This document shows, piece by piece, positions 45,351 to 54,341 of a stretch of DNA of 64,000 nucleotides (position 1 is its first letter; every line of letters starts with the position of its first letter). Source of the DNA: an uncultured Lachnospiraceae bacterium (lineage in GTDB: Bacteria; Bacillota; Clostridia; Lachnospirales; Lachnospiraceae). The translations under genes and the position numbers were made by a program. The DNA is taken from the NCBI GenBank assembly GCA_947631685.1, contig CANRMI010000003.1, forward strand, positions 1-64,000, in the 5' to 3' direction. The notes beneath the pieces are model-generated. The model did not search any database and was not told where the DNA came from. It saw only the letters and a program-made list of their open reading frames with translations.

Positions 45351-45379
45351 ATATTAGCATATTGCAATTTTTTTGTAAA
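45351..45379 (-). promoter_or_regulatory. Island promoter A (LRR/AAA/PolC operon) with TTGCAATA element
   Basis: On the minus strand: TTTACA, 17 bases ending TGC, TAATAT. The spacer contains AAATTGCAATATGC, matching promoter C in 19 of 20 bases (AATTTTTTT tail excluded). More TTGCAA half-sites lie downstream at 45319 and 45341. Confidence 0.65.
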
Positions 45380-45397
45380 GAAGTTTTTCAAATTTTT

Positions 45398-46882
45398 TTA
45401 AAATTCGTAATTTGCCGGGGTTTCCAATAGACAGGCCACCTCTATATGCACCGTCATCCCAAACTGGTCCACCGGGCGCACCCGCTTCAGCTCGTAGCCG
45501 CCTTCGCGGAGTATGCGCAAGTCACGGGCCAAAGTGGCGGAGTCGCAGCTCACATAAACGATTCTGGAGGGTGCCATTTTCAGCATGACGGACAGACATT
45601 TTTCGTCGCAGCCCTTGCGGGGCGGATCCACCACAATGACGTCCGGATGGCGCATATCGCAGCCGGATTTTGTTTGGAGATCCGAGAAATCTTCCCCATT
45701 TTCATAAAATCGGGGCAGGATCTCTTCTGCTTTTCCTGTGAAAAATTCCGCGTTGGAGATATGGTTTTTTGCCGCGTTTTTTCTGGCATCTTCTATGGCC
45801 TGGGGAATAATCTCCACGCCGTAAACCTGTCTGGCGCGCGTTGCCATGAAGAGGGAAATAGTGCCGATTCCGCAGTACAGATCCCACACGGTTTCCTTTC
45901 CTGTAAGGCCGGCATACTGCAGCGCCAGGCTGTAAAGTTTTTCCGTCTGCAGGGGATTGACCTGGTAAAAGGAGAGGGGTGAGATCTCAAATTCCAGCTC
46001 CTGTCCCGTAAATTCCATGTCCGGTGTTTCCATATTTCTCACCCGTATACTGTCCCGGATCGTGTTTTTTCCCCAGATGGTATGTACCTCTTTCCCCAGG
46101 ATCACATTGGTCTTTTCTGTGTTGATATTTACCGACACGCTCGTCATATTCTTTATGTTTGCCAGTCGTTCCAGCAAAATATCCTGATGGGGAAGCGCCT
46201 CCGGCTTCTTTCCCTCGTAATTCAGCACCAGGCATACCATGATCTCTCCGCGAGAAAAGCTATTTCGGATCAAAATATGACGCACCAGTCCCAGACCGCT
46301 GGTTTCATCGTAGGGCTCTACATGAAATTCCTTCATATATGCCAGAATGGTGTCCAGTATTTCTTTGTTTTCTTTTCTTCCCAGAAAGCACTCCGTATTG
46401 GCGATGATCGAGTGGGTTCTGCCCACGTAAAATCCTGCTATGGGATTCCCTTCTTTGTCTTTTCCCACCGGATAAAGGGCCTTGTTTCGATAGTGAAACG
46501 GGTTCTCCATCCCTACAATGGGCTCCATGATCCTGTCTATTTCTTCCGCGGGAAATCCGCCGATCCTGAGAAGATGATCGCGCACTTTTTCCTGTTTGAA
46601 CTTTAGCTGTCTGGCATAGTCCATCGCTTGTATCTGACAGCCGCCGCACTGTTTGTGGTATCTGCATAAAGGCTGTACACGAAAAGGAGAAGGTATTACT
46701 ACCTTCTCTAATCTCGCGTAGGCATAGTTCTTTTTACTCTTCATGATCTTGGCTTCTACCACATCTCCGATCACAGCGTCCTTAATAAAGAAAGGGAATC
46801 CGTCCTGCTTGCCGATACCTTCTCCTTCCGCTCCAATATCCGTGATCTCCACCCTGATCTTCTGGTCTTTTTTCCACTCCAT
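45398..46882 (-). CDS. rlmD: 23S rRNA uracil-C5 methyltransferase, RlmD/RumA type
   Basis: A 494-residue SAM-dependent enzyme. An N-terminal TRAM domain (IRVEITDIGAEGEG) is followed by CRYHKQCGGCQIQ (Fe-S cluster Cys), the SAM motif DLYCGIGTISLFM near 345, VDPPRKGC with the catalytic-region Pro, and the nucleophilic Cys in YVSCDSATLARD. Firmicute RlmCD-type enzymes can methylate two sites, so the exact uridine is uncertain. It is the last gene of the HtrA-like/yhaM/rlmD operon and borders the island. Confidence 0.9.
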   Translation of the reverse strand: MEWKKDQKIRVEITDIGAEGEGIGKQDGFPFFIKDAVIGDVVEAKIMKSKKNYAYARLEKVVIPSPFRVQPLCRYHKQCGGCQIQAMDYARQLKFKQEKVRDHLLRIGGFPAEEIDRIMEPIVGMENPFHYRNKALYPVGKDKEGNPIAGFYVGRTHSIIANTECFLGRKENKEILDTILAYMKEFHVEPYDETSGLGLVRHILIRNSFSRGEIMVCLVLNYEGKKPEALPHQDILLERLANIKNMTSVSVNINTEKTNVILGKEVHTIWGKNTIRDSIRVRNMETPDMEFTGQELEFEISPLSFYQVNPLQTEKLYSLALQYAGLTGKETVWDLYCGIGTISLFMATRARQVYGVEIIPQAIEDARKNAAKNHISNAEFFTGKAEEILPRFYENGEDFSDLQTKSGCDMRHPDVIVVDPPRKGCDEKCLSVMLKMAPSRIVYVSCDSATLARDLRILREGGYELKRVRPVDQFGMTVHIEVACLLETPANYEF

Positions 46883-46891
46883 TTTGGTCCC

Positions 46892-47836
46892 CTATTCCAG
46901 TCTCGTGCCTCTTAAATTGGACTCAAATACCCGATTGTAGCCCAGCCATCCCGTATCGGTCGCCGCGCTGAAGATCTCGTTCATCATTTCCAGTTTGGCG
47001 TCGGTATTATCCGCCATATTTAACGCCACGGCTTCAAAAAGCGCCGGCTTTTTGGGCGAACCGTATTCGTATTCTCCATGGTGCGTCAGGATGCAGTGCT
47101 TTAACTCCGAAGCCAGCACCGGAGGAAAACCTTCTATATCCGCGATCTTTTCCCCTATCATCTCACAGCCCATCACGATATGCCCCAGCAGCTGGCCGTC
47201 GTCGGTATAATCGTTCTCCGGGAAAAGGGAGATTTCCCTGGTTTTCCCAATGTCGTGAAACATGGCTGCCGTCAGCAGCAGATCCTTCTTTAACAGCGGA
47301 TAGACGCCGCACAGGTATTCGCAGAGTTTTGTTACGCTCAGGGTATGCTCCAGCAGCCCGCCCACAAAACCGTGGTGCATGGTCTTGGCCGCCGAGGACT
47401 TTCGGAAAATTCGGATAAAGTTCTCATCTTTTACGAAGAATGCTTCCAGAAGCTTTTTCAGGTAGGGATTTTCTATCCGTTCAATATAGCCCAGAAGCTC
47501 TCCATACATTTCTTCTACATTTTTGTGACTGACGGGCAGATAGTTCGCCGGATCGTATTCTCCTTCCCTGCAGACGCGGACGCGTTTGACGTTGACCTGC
47601 AGGGCGCCCATGAAACTATTGACTTCCCCGCACACTTCTATGTAATCCAGCGCTTCAAACTCTTCGATGCCGGCGCTGTTAGGCTCCCACACTTTGGCGT
47701 CCATGGTGCCGGTCTTATCCTGCAGAATGACATTCTCATAGGCCTTGCCGTTCTTGGTCACCGCGGACTGCTTATGTTTGCAGAGATAAATATCGGAAAC
47801 CCTGTCCCCTTCTTTTAAATCTTTTACATATTTCAT
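46892..47836 (-). CDS. yhaM: 3'-5' exoribonuclease YhaM family
   Basis: A 314-residue protein with an N-terminal OB fold (VTKNGKAYENVILQDKTGTM) and a C-terminal HD domain (HHGFVGGLLEHTLSV, FHDIGKTREI, LTHHGEYEYG). YhaM trims RNA 3' ends and single-stranded DNA. It lies nine bases upstream of rlmD. Confidence 0.92.
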   Translation of the reverse strand: MKYVKDLKEGDRVSDIYLCKHKQSAVTKNGKAYENVILQDKTGTMDAKVWEPNSAGIEEFEALDYIEVCGEVNSFMGALQVNVKRVRVCREGEYDPANYLPVSHKNVEEMYGELLGYIERIENPYLKKLLEAFFVKDENFIRIFRKSSAAKTMHHGFVGGLLEHTLSVTKLCEYLCGVYPLLKKDLLLTAAMFHDIGKTREISLFPENDYTDDGQLLGHIVMGCEMIGEKIADIEGFPPVLASELKHCILTHHGEYEYGSPKKPALFEAVALNMADNTDAKLEMMNEIFSAATDTGWLGYNRVFESNLRGTRLE

Positions 47837-47870
47837 CTTCTAGCTCCTTCCATTGTCACTTTGACGCTTC

Positions 47871-49190
47871 TCACTTTACTGCTTCCAGCGTGATCTCCAT
47901 GCTCATTTCCCGGTAGCTGTTCTGGGAAAGACGCTGCACCACTACGGTCACGGTCTGCCCCGCCTCTAAGCGCTGCAGAATCGTGGTGTAATTGGTAAAA
48001 TTTTCAATGCTGTTGCCGTCCAGCTCCGTAATCACATCTCCCCGCTGGATCCCGGCCAGCATGGCGGGCGAATCCATGGCCACCTCCCGCACATAGGCTC
48101 CAAAGGGTACTCCCATTTCCCGGTTGGCCTCTAAGGTCACATCCACCCCGCTGATTCCCAGATACGCCGCTTCTTTTCCGTTGGACAGATTTTCGATCAG
48201 CTTTCTCAATTCAGAAATGCCCACAGCCGTCACGGCGTTTTCTCTGTCCGGCCCGGCACCTCCGGGAACGATCACGCCTATGACCTGGGACTGCATATTG
48301 AAGAGCACGCCCTCGGCCTGGGGACTGCCGTAAATATCCGTAGTCAGCAGCTTATAGTTGGCGTCCACCGTACTCATTGTGCTTCCCGCGGCGGTAATCA
48401 TTCCATACCCCGCGCTGCCTACACTCCCCATGGGCGCTCCCAGCGCTATCACCGGGATCCCCACCGCATCCCGCATATTGGATGAGCCCAGGGTCGCCAC
48501 CCGGACCGCCGTCTGGGTGCTTTCCGGCAGGCTTGCCATCTGCACCGCTACCACAGCCAGCCCAAGCTGCCTGTCCCACTGCTTCATTTCCGCCTCCACG
48601 GCGGTACCGTCGCAAAAGGTTACCATGACGCTTTCCGCGCCATTGACGGTATCACTGTCCGTCAAAATCAGGTACTCCTGGCCGTTGGTGGCCGCAATGA
48701 TCCCGCTGGCCCGGCCCTCGCTCTCATAAATGTTGTTCAGCCAGTCCACATCGGAGCTGACTCCCGTTACCACCACCATGGAGGCCTCCAGTTCGTTTTT
48801 GTAAGAGGCCAGCGCGTTGTAAAGCTGCTCGTAGTGGCTCTTATCCAGCCGCAGATCTTCTAAAAGCCTGTGCAGCTGCTCATCCTCCAGGATCATGGAT
48901 TCCACCGTTTCCTGGAGAGAGGGCTCTTCCTCTTCTACCAGCATATCCTCCGGCGCGACCTCATCGGACTCTTCCGGAAAGATGACCATGGGCGGCTCTT
49001 CCTCCGGATAGAGCCAGTTGCTGAATACCGGTTCTAGGACCAGGAATGTCAGACAGGCGACCAGGCCGAAGATCACTGCCATGGAAACGGTGATTACGGT
49101 CCTGCGCAGCAACTTCTTTTTGTTGAACGGCCTCTCTTTAATTTTTTCTATCATGAAGTCCGACTGCTTCTCCTGACCGTTTTCGGGCAT
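47871..49190 (-). CDS. HtrA-like membrane protein with lost catalytic triad and PDZ domain
   Basis: A 439-residue protein: cytoplasmic N-terminus, one membrane helix (about 30-50), an acidic stalk (60-115), a trypsin-like fold (about 135-330) and a C-terminal PDZ domain (AAYLGISGVDV, SPAMLAGIQRGDVITELDG). In active HtrA the fold has TNNHV, TDLAV and GNSGGPL. Here these positions read TDSDTV, QLGLAV and YGSPQAEGVLF, so His, Asp and Ser are all gone. It cannot be a serine protease but can bind peptides; its role is unknown. It leads the operon with yhaM and rlmD. Confidence 0.85.
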   Translation of the reverse strand: MPENGQEKQSDFMIEKIKERPFNKKKLLRRTVITVSMAVIFGLVACLTFLVLEPVFSNWLYPEEEPPMVIFPEESDEVAPEDMLVEEEEPSLQETVESMILEDEQLHRLLEDLRLDKSHYEQLYNALASYKNELEASMVVVTGVSSDVDWLNNIYESEGRASGIIAATNGQEYLILTDSDTVNGAESVMVTFCDGTAVEAEMKQWDRQLGLAVVAVQMASLPESTQTAVRVATLGSSNMRDAVGIPVIALGAPMGSVGSAGYGMITAAGSTMSTVDANYKLLTTDIYGSPQAEGVLFNMQSQVIGVIVPGGAGPDRENAVTAVGISELRKLIENLSNGKEAAYLGISGVDVTLEANREMGVPFGAYVREVAMDSPAMLAGIQRGDVITELDGNSIENFTNYTTILQRLEAGQTVTVVVQRLSQNSYREMSMEITLEAVK

Positions 49191-49228
49191 TTCCCCTTGT
49201 CCTCCTGCCTTTCGTTTCTTCCACTAAA

Positions 49229-49257
49229 AGTATAGCCGATTGTCCGCCTCTTGTAAA
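49229..49257 (-). promoter_or_regulatory. Sigma-A type promoter for the HtrA-like/yhaM/rlmD operon
   Basis: On the minus strand: TTTACA, a 17-base spacer, TATACT, about 35 bases upstream of the ATG at 49190. Confidence 0.75.
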
Positions 49258-49304
49258 GGATTCTCCGCTTTCCGTCCGGCGTATCACATGCCCGTCATAC
49301 ACAA

Positions 49305-49330
49305 AAAAGACCTGAGATCTCAGGTCTTTT
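49305..49330 (-). terminator. Palindromic terminator after tRNA-Gly(CCC)
   Basis: AAAAGACCTGAGA/TCTCAGGTCTTTT is a perfect 26-base palindrome, directly after the tRNA on the minus strand, with a six-T run. Confidence 0.85.
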
Positions 49331-49331
49331 A

Positions 49332-49402
49332 AGCAGCTAGCGGGAATCGAACCCGTCTCTCCAGCTTGGGAAGCTAGCATTCTACCGATGAACTATAGCT
49401 GC
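49332..49402 (-). tRNA. tRNA-Gly (CCC anticodon)
   Basis: On the minus strand: acceptor GCAGCTA/TAGCTGC, anticodon arm CTAGC-TTCCCAA-GCTGG, T arm with GGTTCGATTCC. CCA is not encoded. A TATACT -10 box lies at 49412-49417. With the GCC gene at 316-387 the window holds two tRNA-Gly isoacceptors. Confidence 0.95.
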
Positions 49403-49455
49403 GTTAGTAAGAGTATACCACAGCTTCGCCGGAAATGCCAGTATATTTTTTCAGC

Positions 49456-50763
49456 TTATTTTACCGCCTGGAAGGCTTCTTCCAAATCCTCCAGAATATC
49501 GTCAATATTCTCTGTGCCGATAGAGAGGCGGATGGTGTTGGGCGCGATTCCCTGATCCGCCAGTTCCGCATCACTCAGCTGGGAATGGGTGGTGGAGGCC
49601 GGATGGATAACTAAGGATTTTACATCCGCCACATTGGCCAGCAGGCTGAACAGCTCCAGATTGTCGATAAAATCCTTCGCTTTCTGGGCGTCGCCCTTGA
49701 TCTCAAAGGTAAAGATGGAGCCGCCCCCATTGGGGAAATATTTTTTGTACAGTTCTCTTTGTACGGGATCCTTGGAAACCGAAGGATGATGTACCGCCTC
49801 CACCTGGGGGTGATTGCTCAAATACTCCACTACCTTTAAGGCGTTTTCCACATGACGCTCTACGCGCAGGGACAGGGTTTCCAGGCCCTGCAGAAAGAAG
49901 AACGCGTGGAAAGGCGAAAGGGTTGCTCCCGTATCCCGCAGCAGAATGGCCCGGATCTTGGTCACGAAAGCCGCTGCTCCCACCGCTTTGGTGAAGCTTA
50001 TGCCATGATAGCTGGGATTGGGCTCCGTCAGGGACGGGAATTTGCCGCTGGCCTCCCAGTCAAACTTACCGCTGTCCACGATCACGCCGCCAATGGTGGT
50101 GCCGTGTCCGCCGATAAATTTTGTGGCGGAATGGACCACGATGTCCGCGCCGTATTCAATGGGCCGCACCAGATACGGGGTGGCAAAGGTGTTGTCGATC
50201 ACAAGGGGAATCTTATGCGCATGGGCAATTTCCGCCAGCTTTTCAATGTCCACCACATCCGAATTGGGATTTCCCAAAGTTTCAATAAATACCGCCTTGG
50301 TATTTTCCCGGATGGCGTTCTCCACCTCCCCATAGTCGAAGGGATTTACAAAGGTAGTGGTGATCCCGTATTCCGGCAGGGTGTGGGCCAGCAGGTTGTA
50401 GGTTCCCCCGTAGATATTCTTGGCCGCTACAATGTGTTCTCCCGCGTGGGCCAGATTCTCAAAGGTGTAGGTGATCGCCGCCGCGCCGGAGGCCACCGCC
50501 AGGGCTGCCACGCCGCCCTCCAAAGCCGCGATCCTCTTTTCAAAAACGTCCTCCGTGGGATTCGTCAGCCTGCCGTAGATATTGCCGGCATCCTTTAAGC
50601 CAAATCTGTCCGCCGCATGGGCACTGTTGTGAAATACGTAGGAGGAGGTCTGGTAAATGGGAACCGCTCTGGCGTCCGTCACCGGATCCGCCTGCTCCTG
50701 TCCTACATGTAACTGCAATGTTTCAAACTTCAGATTTCTGTCCTTATATGCTTTCTTACTCAT
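49456..50763 (-). CDS. metY: O-acetylhomoserine sulfhydrylase (aminocarboxypropyltransferase)
   Basis: A 435-residue PLP enzyme that makes homocysteine from O-acetylhomoserine and sulfide. FETLQLHVGQE at the start, SSTLGNPNSDVVDIE-type ETLGNPNSDV, and the PLP-lysine segment SATKFIGGHGT identify the MetY branch of the Cys/Met-metabolism family. GAGGGAAAAGAT precedes the ATG. The 150 bases upstream hold a small hairpin (GCGGA/TCCGC) but no recognisable SAM riboswitch or T-box. Confidence 0.92.
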   Translation of the reverse strand: MSKKAYKDRNLKFETLQLHVGQEQADPVTDARAVPIYQTSSYVFHNSAHAADRFGLKDAGNIYGRLTNPTEDVFEKRIAALEGGVAALAVASGAAAITYTFENLAHAGEHIVAAKNIYGGTYNLLAHTLPEYGITTTFVNPFDYGEVENAIRENTKAVFIETLGNPNSDVVDIEKLAEIAHAHKIPLVIDNTFATPYLVRPIEYGADIVVHSATKFIGGHGTTIGGVIVDSGKFDWEASGKFPSLTEPNPSYHGISFTKAVGAAAFVTKIRAILLRDTGATLSPFHAFFFLQGLETLSLRVERHVENALKVVEYLSNHPQVEAVHHPSVSKDPVQRELYKKYFPNGGGSIFTFEIKGDAQKAKDFIDNLELFSLLANVADVKSLVIHPASTTHSQLSDAELADQGIAPNTIRLSIGTENIDDILEDLEEAFQAVK

Positions 50764-50913
50764 ATCTTTTCCCTCTTTCCGCGGATGGTTCCGCTGCTTT
50801 TTTATGAATGGCTTTCTCTGCAGGATTGGCGCCTCGTTCTTTATGCCCTTATCCTACCACGCCGGCCGGTTCCTGTCTAATACATTAAAAAGCTTACTGG
50901 TTATAGGGAAAAG

Positions 50914-51819
50914 TTATAACGCTTCCGGGAAATCCAGGCTGATGGTCAGAGCCTTCCCATCCAGCGCTGCTCTGACACTGCCGCCCATGGCTTCGCTCAG
51001 AAGCCTGTTGATGGTGAGCCCTAAGCCGCTGCCCTGGCGGGTGCGGGATTTTTCCCGTACATAGAAACGGTCGAAGAGCCGGGAGACTTCTTCCGGCTTT
51101 AAGACACTTGTGTCATTTTCAAAAGTGATACAGATCCTGCCGGCTTGCCGATACAGGGAAATATGCAGATAGCTCTCCGCGTAACGCAGCGCGTTCTGCA
51201 TCATATTGTTAAAGATTCGCTCCATAGCGGCACTGTCCGCCATAATATAAAGGGGGCCTTTTTCGACGGCAAAATCCACCAGCAGCCCTTTTTTCTCAAA
51301 CAGCTGCCAGAAGAGCAGGCTGGTTTCTTCCGTAAAGCGGGCAATGTCCATCCGCTTTGCCTCCAGATGGTAATCGCCTATTTCCAGCCGGGACATGTCG
51401 TAAAAATTTCCGATAAGAGTCTGCAGGGCTTCAGCTTTTTTCAGTGCCCGCTCCAGACTGCTCCTGTCCTCTTCATTTAGCCGCGCGCTCTCCAAAAGCT
51501 CCAGATACCCGATAATGGCCGTCAGCGGCGTCCGCAGATCATGGCTGATGTCCTCTATCTGGGCGCGCAGTTTCCTTTCCCGGTTCTCATAATAGATCCG
51601 TTCTTTGCGCTCTTCGTAGAGGTGCTCGTTTATGGCCTGCAGCAGCGCCTCCGTTTCTTTTTCCGGATGTGAAAGCAGCAGAATCCGGTTGTCCTCCGGA
51701 TTCTGCCAAATCTCCCGCATTTCCTTTACTGCTTTTCTTACATCAGCCCTCAGGCAGTAAAACCGGGCTATGTAAATTACGGCTATACAGCCAAGCCCTG
51801 CTGCCGCTATCCACTCCAT
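50914..51819 (-). CDS. Sensor histidine kinase (with the ABC transporter)
   Basis: A 301-residue kinase with one N-terminal membrane helix (about 3-20) and almost no external loop. H-box SHDLRTPLTAIIGYLELL (phospho-His), N-box NNMMQNALRYAE and G-box GSGLGLTINRL are present. Such short sensors often read the state of a partner ABC transporter. It follows the permease gene by 13 bases; the partner regulator is at 53631. Confidence 0.9.
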   Translation of the reverse strand: MEWIAAAGLGCIAVIYIARFYCLRADVRKAVKEMREIWQNPEDNRILLLSHPEKETEALLQAINEHLYEERKERIYYENRERKLRAQIEDISHDLRTPLTAIIGYLELLESARLNEEDRSSLERALKKAEALQTLIGNFYDMSRLEIGDYHLEAKRMDIARFTEETSLLFWQLFEKKGLLVDFAVEKGPLYIMADSAAMERIFNNMMQNALRYAESYLHISLYRQAGRICITFENDTSVLKPEEVSRLFDRFYVREKSRTRQGSGLGLTINRLLSEAMGGSVRAALDGKALTISLDFPEAL

Positions 51820-51832
51820 ACCCGCGCTCCTT

Positions 51833-52603
51833 TTATAATTCTTTTCTGCGGACTCCCAGGATTCCCAAAAGCAGGAAAATAACGATGCCCGCGCATCCCG
51901 CCACCAGAAGCTTCATCAGTCCCTCCGGCGTCTGCCAGAACGCTATCGCCTCTTTCCCTATATAGGTGTGGGAGCCCGCCAGGTTGCCTGCCAGCCAGCC
52001 GTCCAGTTTGCTGAAAAAGGGAAATTTCAGTCCCAGCAGGGATACCACCATGGGAAACGCTTCATACACGGCCAGCCAGATCCAGGTAGCGGCTCCCTTG
52101 CTCCCGGACAAAAAGCAGAAAGTCAGAGCCGCCAGTACGCCCTGGACCAGAAACAGGCTGTTGGCCAGATAATCTCTCAGAAACTCCCATAACGCCGCGG
52201 GTCCGCTGTCTTCCAGAAGCAGATAGGCGCTGCCCACAAATATGGCTACCACCGCCGCCAGGGTGATGACGGATACAATCAGGGAAACGATGATCTTGCC
52301 CAGATAGACCATAACGGGAGAATCCCCGAAAGCGATGCTGTTGCCTATGGTCCTGTCCTTGTATTCATCTCCGAACACCAGACAGCCCATTATGATGGTC
52401 ATGACAAATACCATGCCCAGCACATCGTCGACAAAACCAAACACAAACCAGGTGTTCCCGTAGCGGAACGTGGGATTCTCCCACTTTATCCATGCCAGCA
52501 CTATATTCATAAGCACCAGCAGCCCCGCGCAGATGCCGCCGAAAACATAAACGCCCTCTTGATGGGCAATGCGGTATAACTCACTCTTGATATAATTCAG
52601 CAT
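51833..52603 (-). CDS. ABC-2 type transporter permease
   Basis: A 256-residue, six-helix membrane protein (MLNYIKSELYRIAHQEG...). It resembles the lantibiotic-immunity/bacitracin-type permeases of the ABC-2 class. It lies one base after the ATPase gene, so they are translated together. The exported compound is not evident. Confidence 0.85.
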   Translation of the reverse strand: MLNYIKSELYRIAHQEGVYVFGGICAGLLVLMNIVLAWIKWENPTFRYGNTWFVFGFVDDVLGMVFVMTIIMGCLVFGDEYKDRTIGNSIAFGDSPVMVYLGKIIVSLIVSVITLAAVVAIFVGSAYLLLEDSGPAALWEFLRDYLANSLFLVQGVLAALTFCFLSGSKGAATWIWLAVYEAFPMVVSLLGLKFPFFSKLDGWLAGNLAGSHTYIGKEAIAFWQTPEGLMKLLVAGCAGIVIFLLLGILGVRRKEL

Positions 52604-52604
52604 A

Positions 52605-53534
52605 TCACGCCTCCTCCTTCCTGCTCCCGATCAGATTCATGTAGTAATTTTCCAGATTGATCTCTTTCATTTCAAGGCCCAGCAGGCCGATTCCATGGCT
52701 GACCGCCAGCGCGCTGTAATCGCTCACATTGTCCACTTTCTCCATAATGTGGATCCGGTTGTCCGGCAGCACACAGTAGTTGCTGCAGAGCATTTCCGAT
52801 TCCAGAAGCGCCGCGTAGGCCGCTGCGTCCGTAACCTGAATCTCCAGAAACGTCCGGCACTTCTCCCGCAGCTTCTCCACGCCGATCTCTTCCGCCAGCT
52901 CTCCCGTGTTTAAGAAACCGTAGTCCGTGGCGATATTTTCCAGTTCCGTCAGGATATGGCTGGAAATGAGGATGGTAACGCCTTTTTCCTTATTCAGTTT
53001 TAACAATAGATTTCTGACTTCCACAATTCCTGCCGGATCCAGGCCGTTGATGGGCTCGTCCAGAATCAAAAGTTCCGGTTCCCCCATTAACGCCAGGCCC
53101 AGCCCCAGTCTTTGCTTCATGCCCAGGGAAAGCTTGCAGAACTTTTTTCCCGCGGCCTGGGAAAGGCCCACCATTTCCAACACGTTGTCCACGGTGTCTT
53201 TTCCCGGAATTCCTCTCTGGAGACGATAATATTCCAGATTCTGCTTAGCGGTGAGCTTCGGGTAAAATCCCGGCGCCTCGATAATGGAGCCTATCCGGGT
53301 TCTGGCTTTCCTGTACCCCGCTTCCGTACTTTCTCCCAGCATGGTAAAACTGCCGGCGGTGGGACGTATCCACCCGGTCAGAATTTTTAAGAACGTGGTC
53401 TTGCCCGCTCCGTTGTTTCCCACCAGACCGTAAATGCTGCCTTTCCGCACCCGGATGTCCGCATTCTTTAAAGCCGCGGTCTGCCCGTACATTTTAGTCA
53501 GTCCATGGGATTGTATGATGTATTCCTCACTCAT
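52605..53534 (-). CDS. ABC transporter ATP-binding protein
   Basis: About 309 residues: Walker A GNNGAGKTTFLKI, signature LSLGMKQRLGLGLAL and Walker B LLILDEPINGLDPAG, as in BcrA/SpaF-type self-protection exporters. The ORF track starts at 53564, but AAAGGAGA sits right before the ATG at 53534 (MSEEYIIQSHG), which aligns better with the family. Gene order regulator/ATPase/permease/kinase suggests that the kinase senses a peptide antibiotic that the pump removes. Confidence 0.9.
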   Translation of the reverse strand: MSEEYIIQSHGLTKMYGQTAALKNADIRVRKGSIYGLVGNNGAGKTTFLKILTGWIRPTAGSFTMLGESTEAGYRKARTRIGSIIEAPGFYPKLTAKQNLEYYRLQRGIPGKDTVDNVLEMVGLSQAAGKKFCKLSLGMKQRLGLGLALMGEPELLILDEPINGLDPAGIVEVRNLLLKLNKEKGVTILISSHILTELENIATDYGFLNTGELAEEIGVEKLREKCRTFLEIQVTDAAAYAALLESEMLCSNYCVLPDNRIHIMEKVDNVSDYSALAVSHGIGLLGLEMKEINLENYYMNLIGSRKEEA

Positions 53535-53630
53535 AACTTTTCTCCTTTCCAAATCTTCACTCATCTTACTCTCCCAGGCGTAAATAAGTACTTTAGAAAG
53601 TTTAAAGAAATCGTAAAGTGAAAAGCCGGG

Positions 53631-54341
53631 CTATGCCATTTTAAATCCGATCCCCCAGACCGTTTTGATATATTCTTCTTTGTCTATGGCCCCTATCTTT
53701 TTGCGCAGATTGCTCACATGAACATTGATGGTATTATCCTCGCCCAGATAGCTCCCCTGCCAGATCAGCTCGTAAAGGCTGTCCCTGGAATAAACCTTCT
53801 GGGGATTCTGTACCAGCAGACAGAGAATATCGTATTCGTGGGCCGTAAGAGGCAGGAGCTTTCCGCAGACTTGTACCTCCCTGGCCTCCTGGTAGATCTT
53901 TAAATTTTTATAGGTGAGGACTTTCGCCGCCTCCTGCCCTCCCGCTCCTTTTCTCTTTGCCCTGCGCAGCGCGCCGTTGACTCTGGCCGCCACTTCTTCC
54001 CTGGCAAAGGGTTTGGTAAGATAATCGTCGGCTCCCCCGTTCAATACGCTCACCTTATCTTCCAGAGCGGACTTGGCCGAAAGCACAATGATGGGCACCT
54101 CGCTGACCTCCCGGATCCTCTTGATCAGTTCTTCTCCGGAAAGGCCCGGAAGCATCAGATCCATCAGGATCAGGTCGTAGTCCTCTCTCTCCGCCGAAAA
54201 CAGCCGCAGCTGCGCTTCACTGCCGGAATAAGCCTGAATGGGCACATATCCCTGCAGGCGCATGATCTTTGCCAGTATCCGGGAAATATCTTCATCGTCC
54301 TCCACTATCAGGATCTTGATCTCTTTCTCCTCCGCCGTCAT
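53631..54341 (-). CDS. OmpR-family response regulator
   Basis: This 236-residue protein has a receiver domain (IKILIVEDDEDI, phospho-Asp in LILMDLMLPGLSG, Lys in LTKPF) and an OmpR/PhoB winged helix (LTAHEYDILCLLVQNPQ, INVHVSNLRKKI). Its first 50 bases lie inside the 3' end of the O-antigen-ligase-like gene, so translation may be coupled. It controls, with the kinase at 50914, probably the ABC transporter genes that follow. Confidence 0.92.
   Translation of the reverse strand: MTAEEKEIKILIVEDDEDISRILAKIMRLQGYVPIQAYSGSEAQLRLFSAEREDYDLILMDLMLPGLSGEELIKRIREVSEVPIIVLSAKSALEDKVSVLNGGADDYLTKPFAREEVAARVNGALRRAKRKGAGGQEAAKVLTYKNLKIYQEAREVQVCGKLLPLTAHEYDILCLLVQNPQKVYSRDSLYELIWQGSYLGEDNTINVHVSNLRKKIGAIDKEEYIKTVWGIGFKMA

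Noticed and set aside
29743-45397. Integrative element with tRNA attachment site
   Set aside because: No integrase, no tRNA at either border and no direct repeats seen; tRNA-Gly at 49332 is 4 kb away behind core genes.
50764-50913. SAM riboswitch or T-box before metY
   Set aside because: Only a 5-bp hairpin was found; none of the conserved core sequences of these RNAs is visible.
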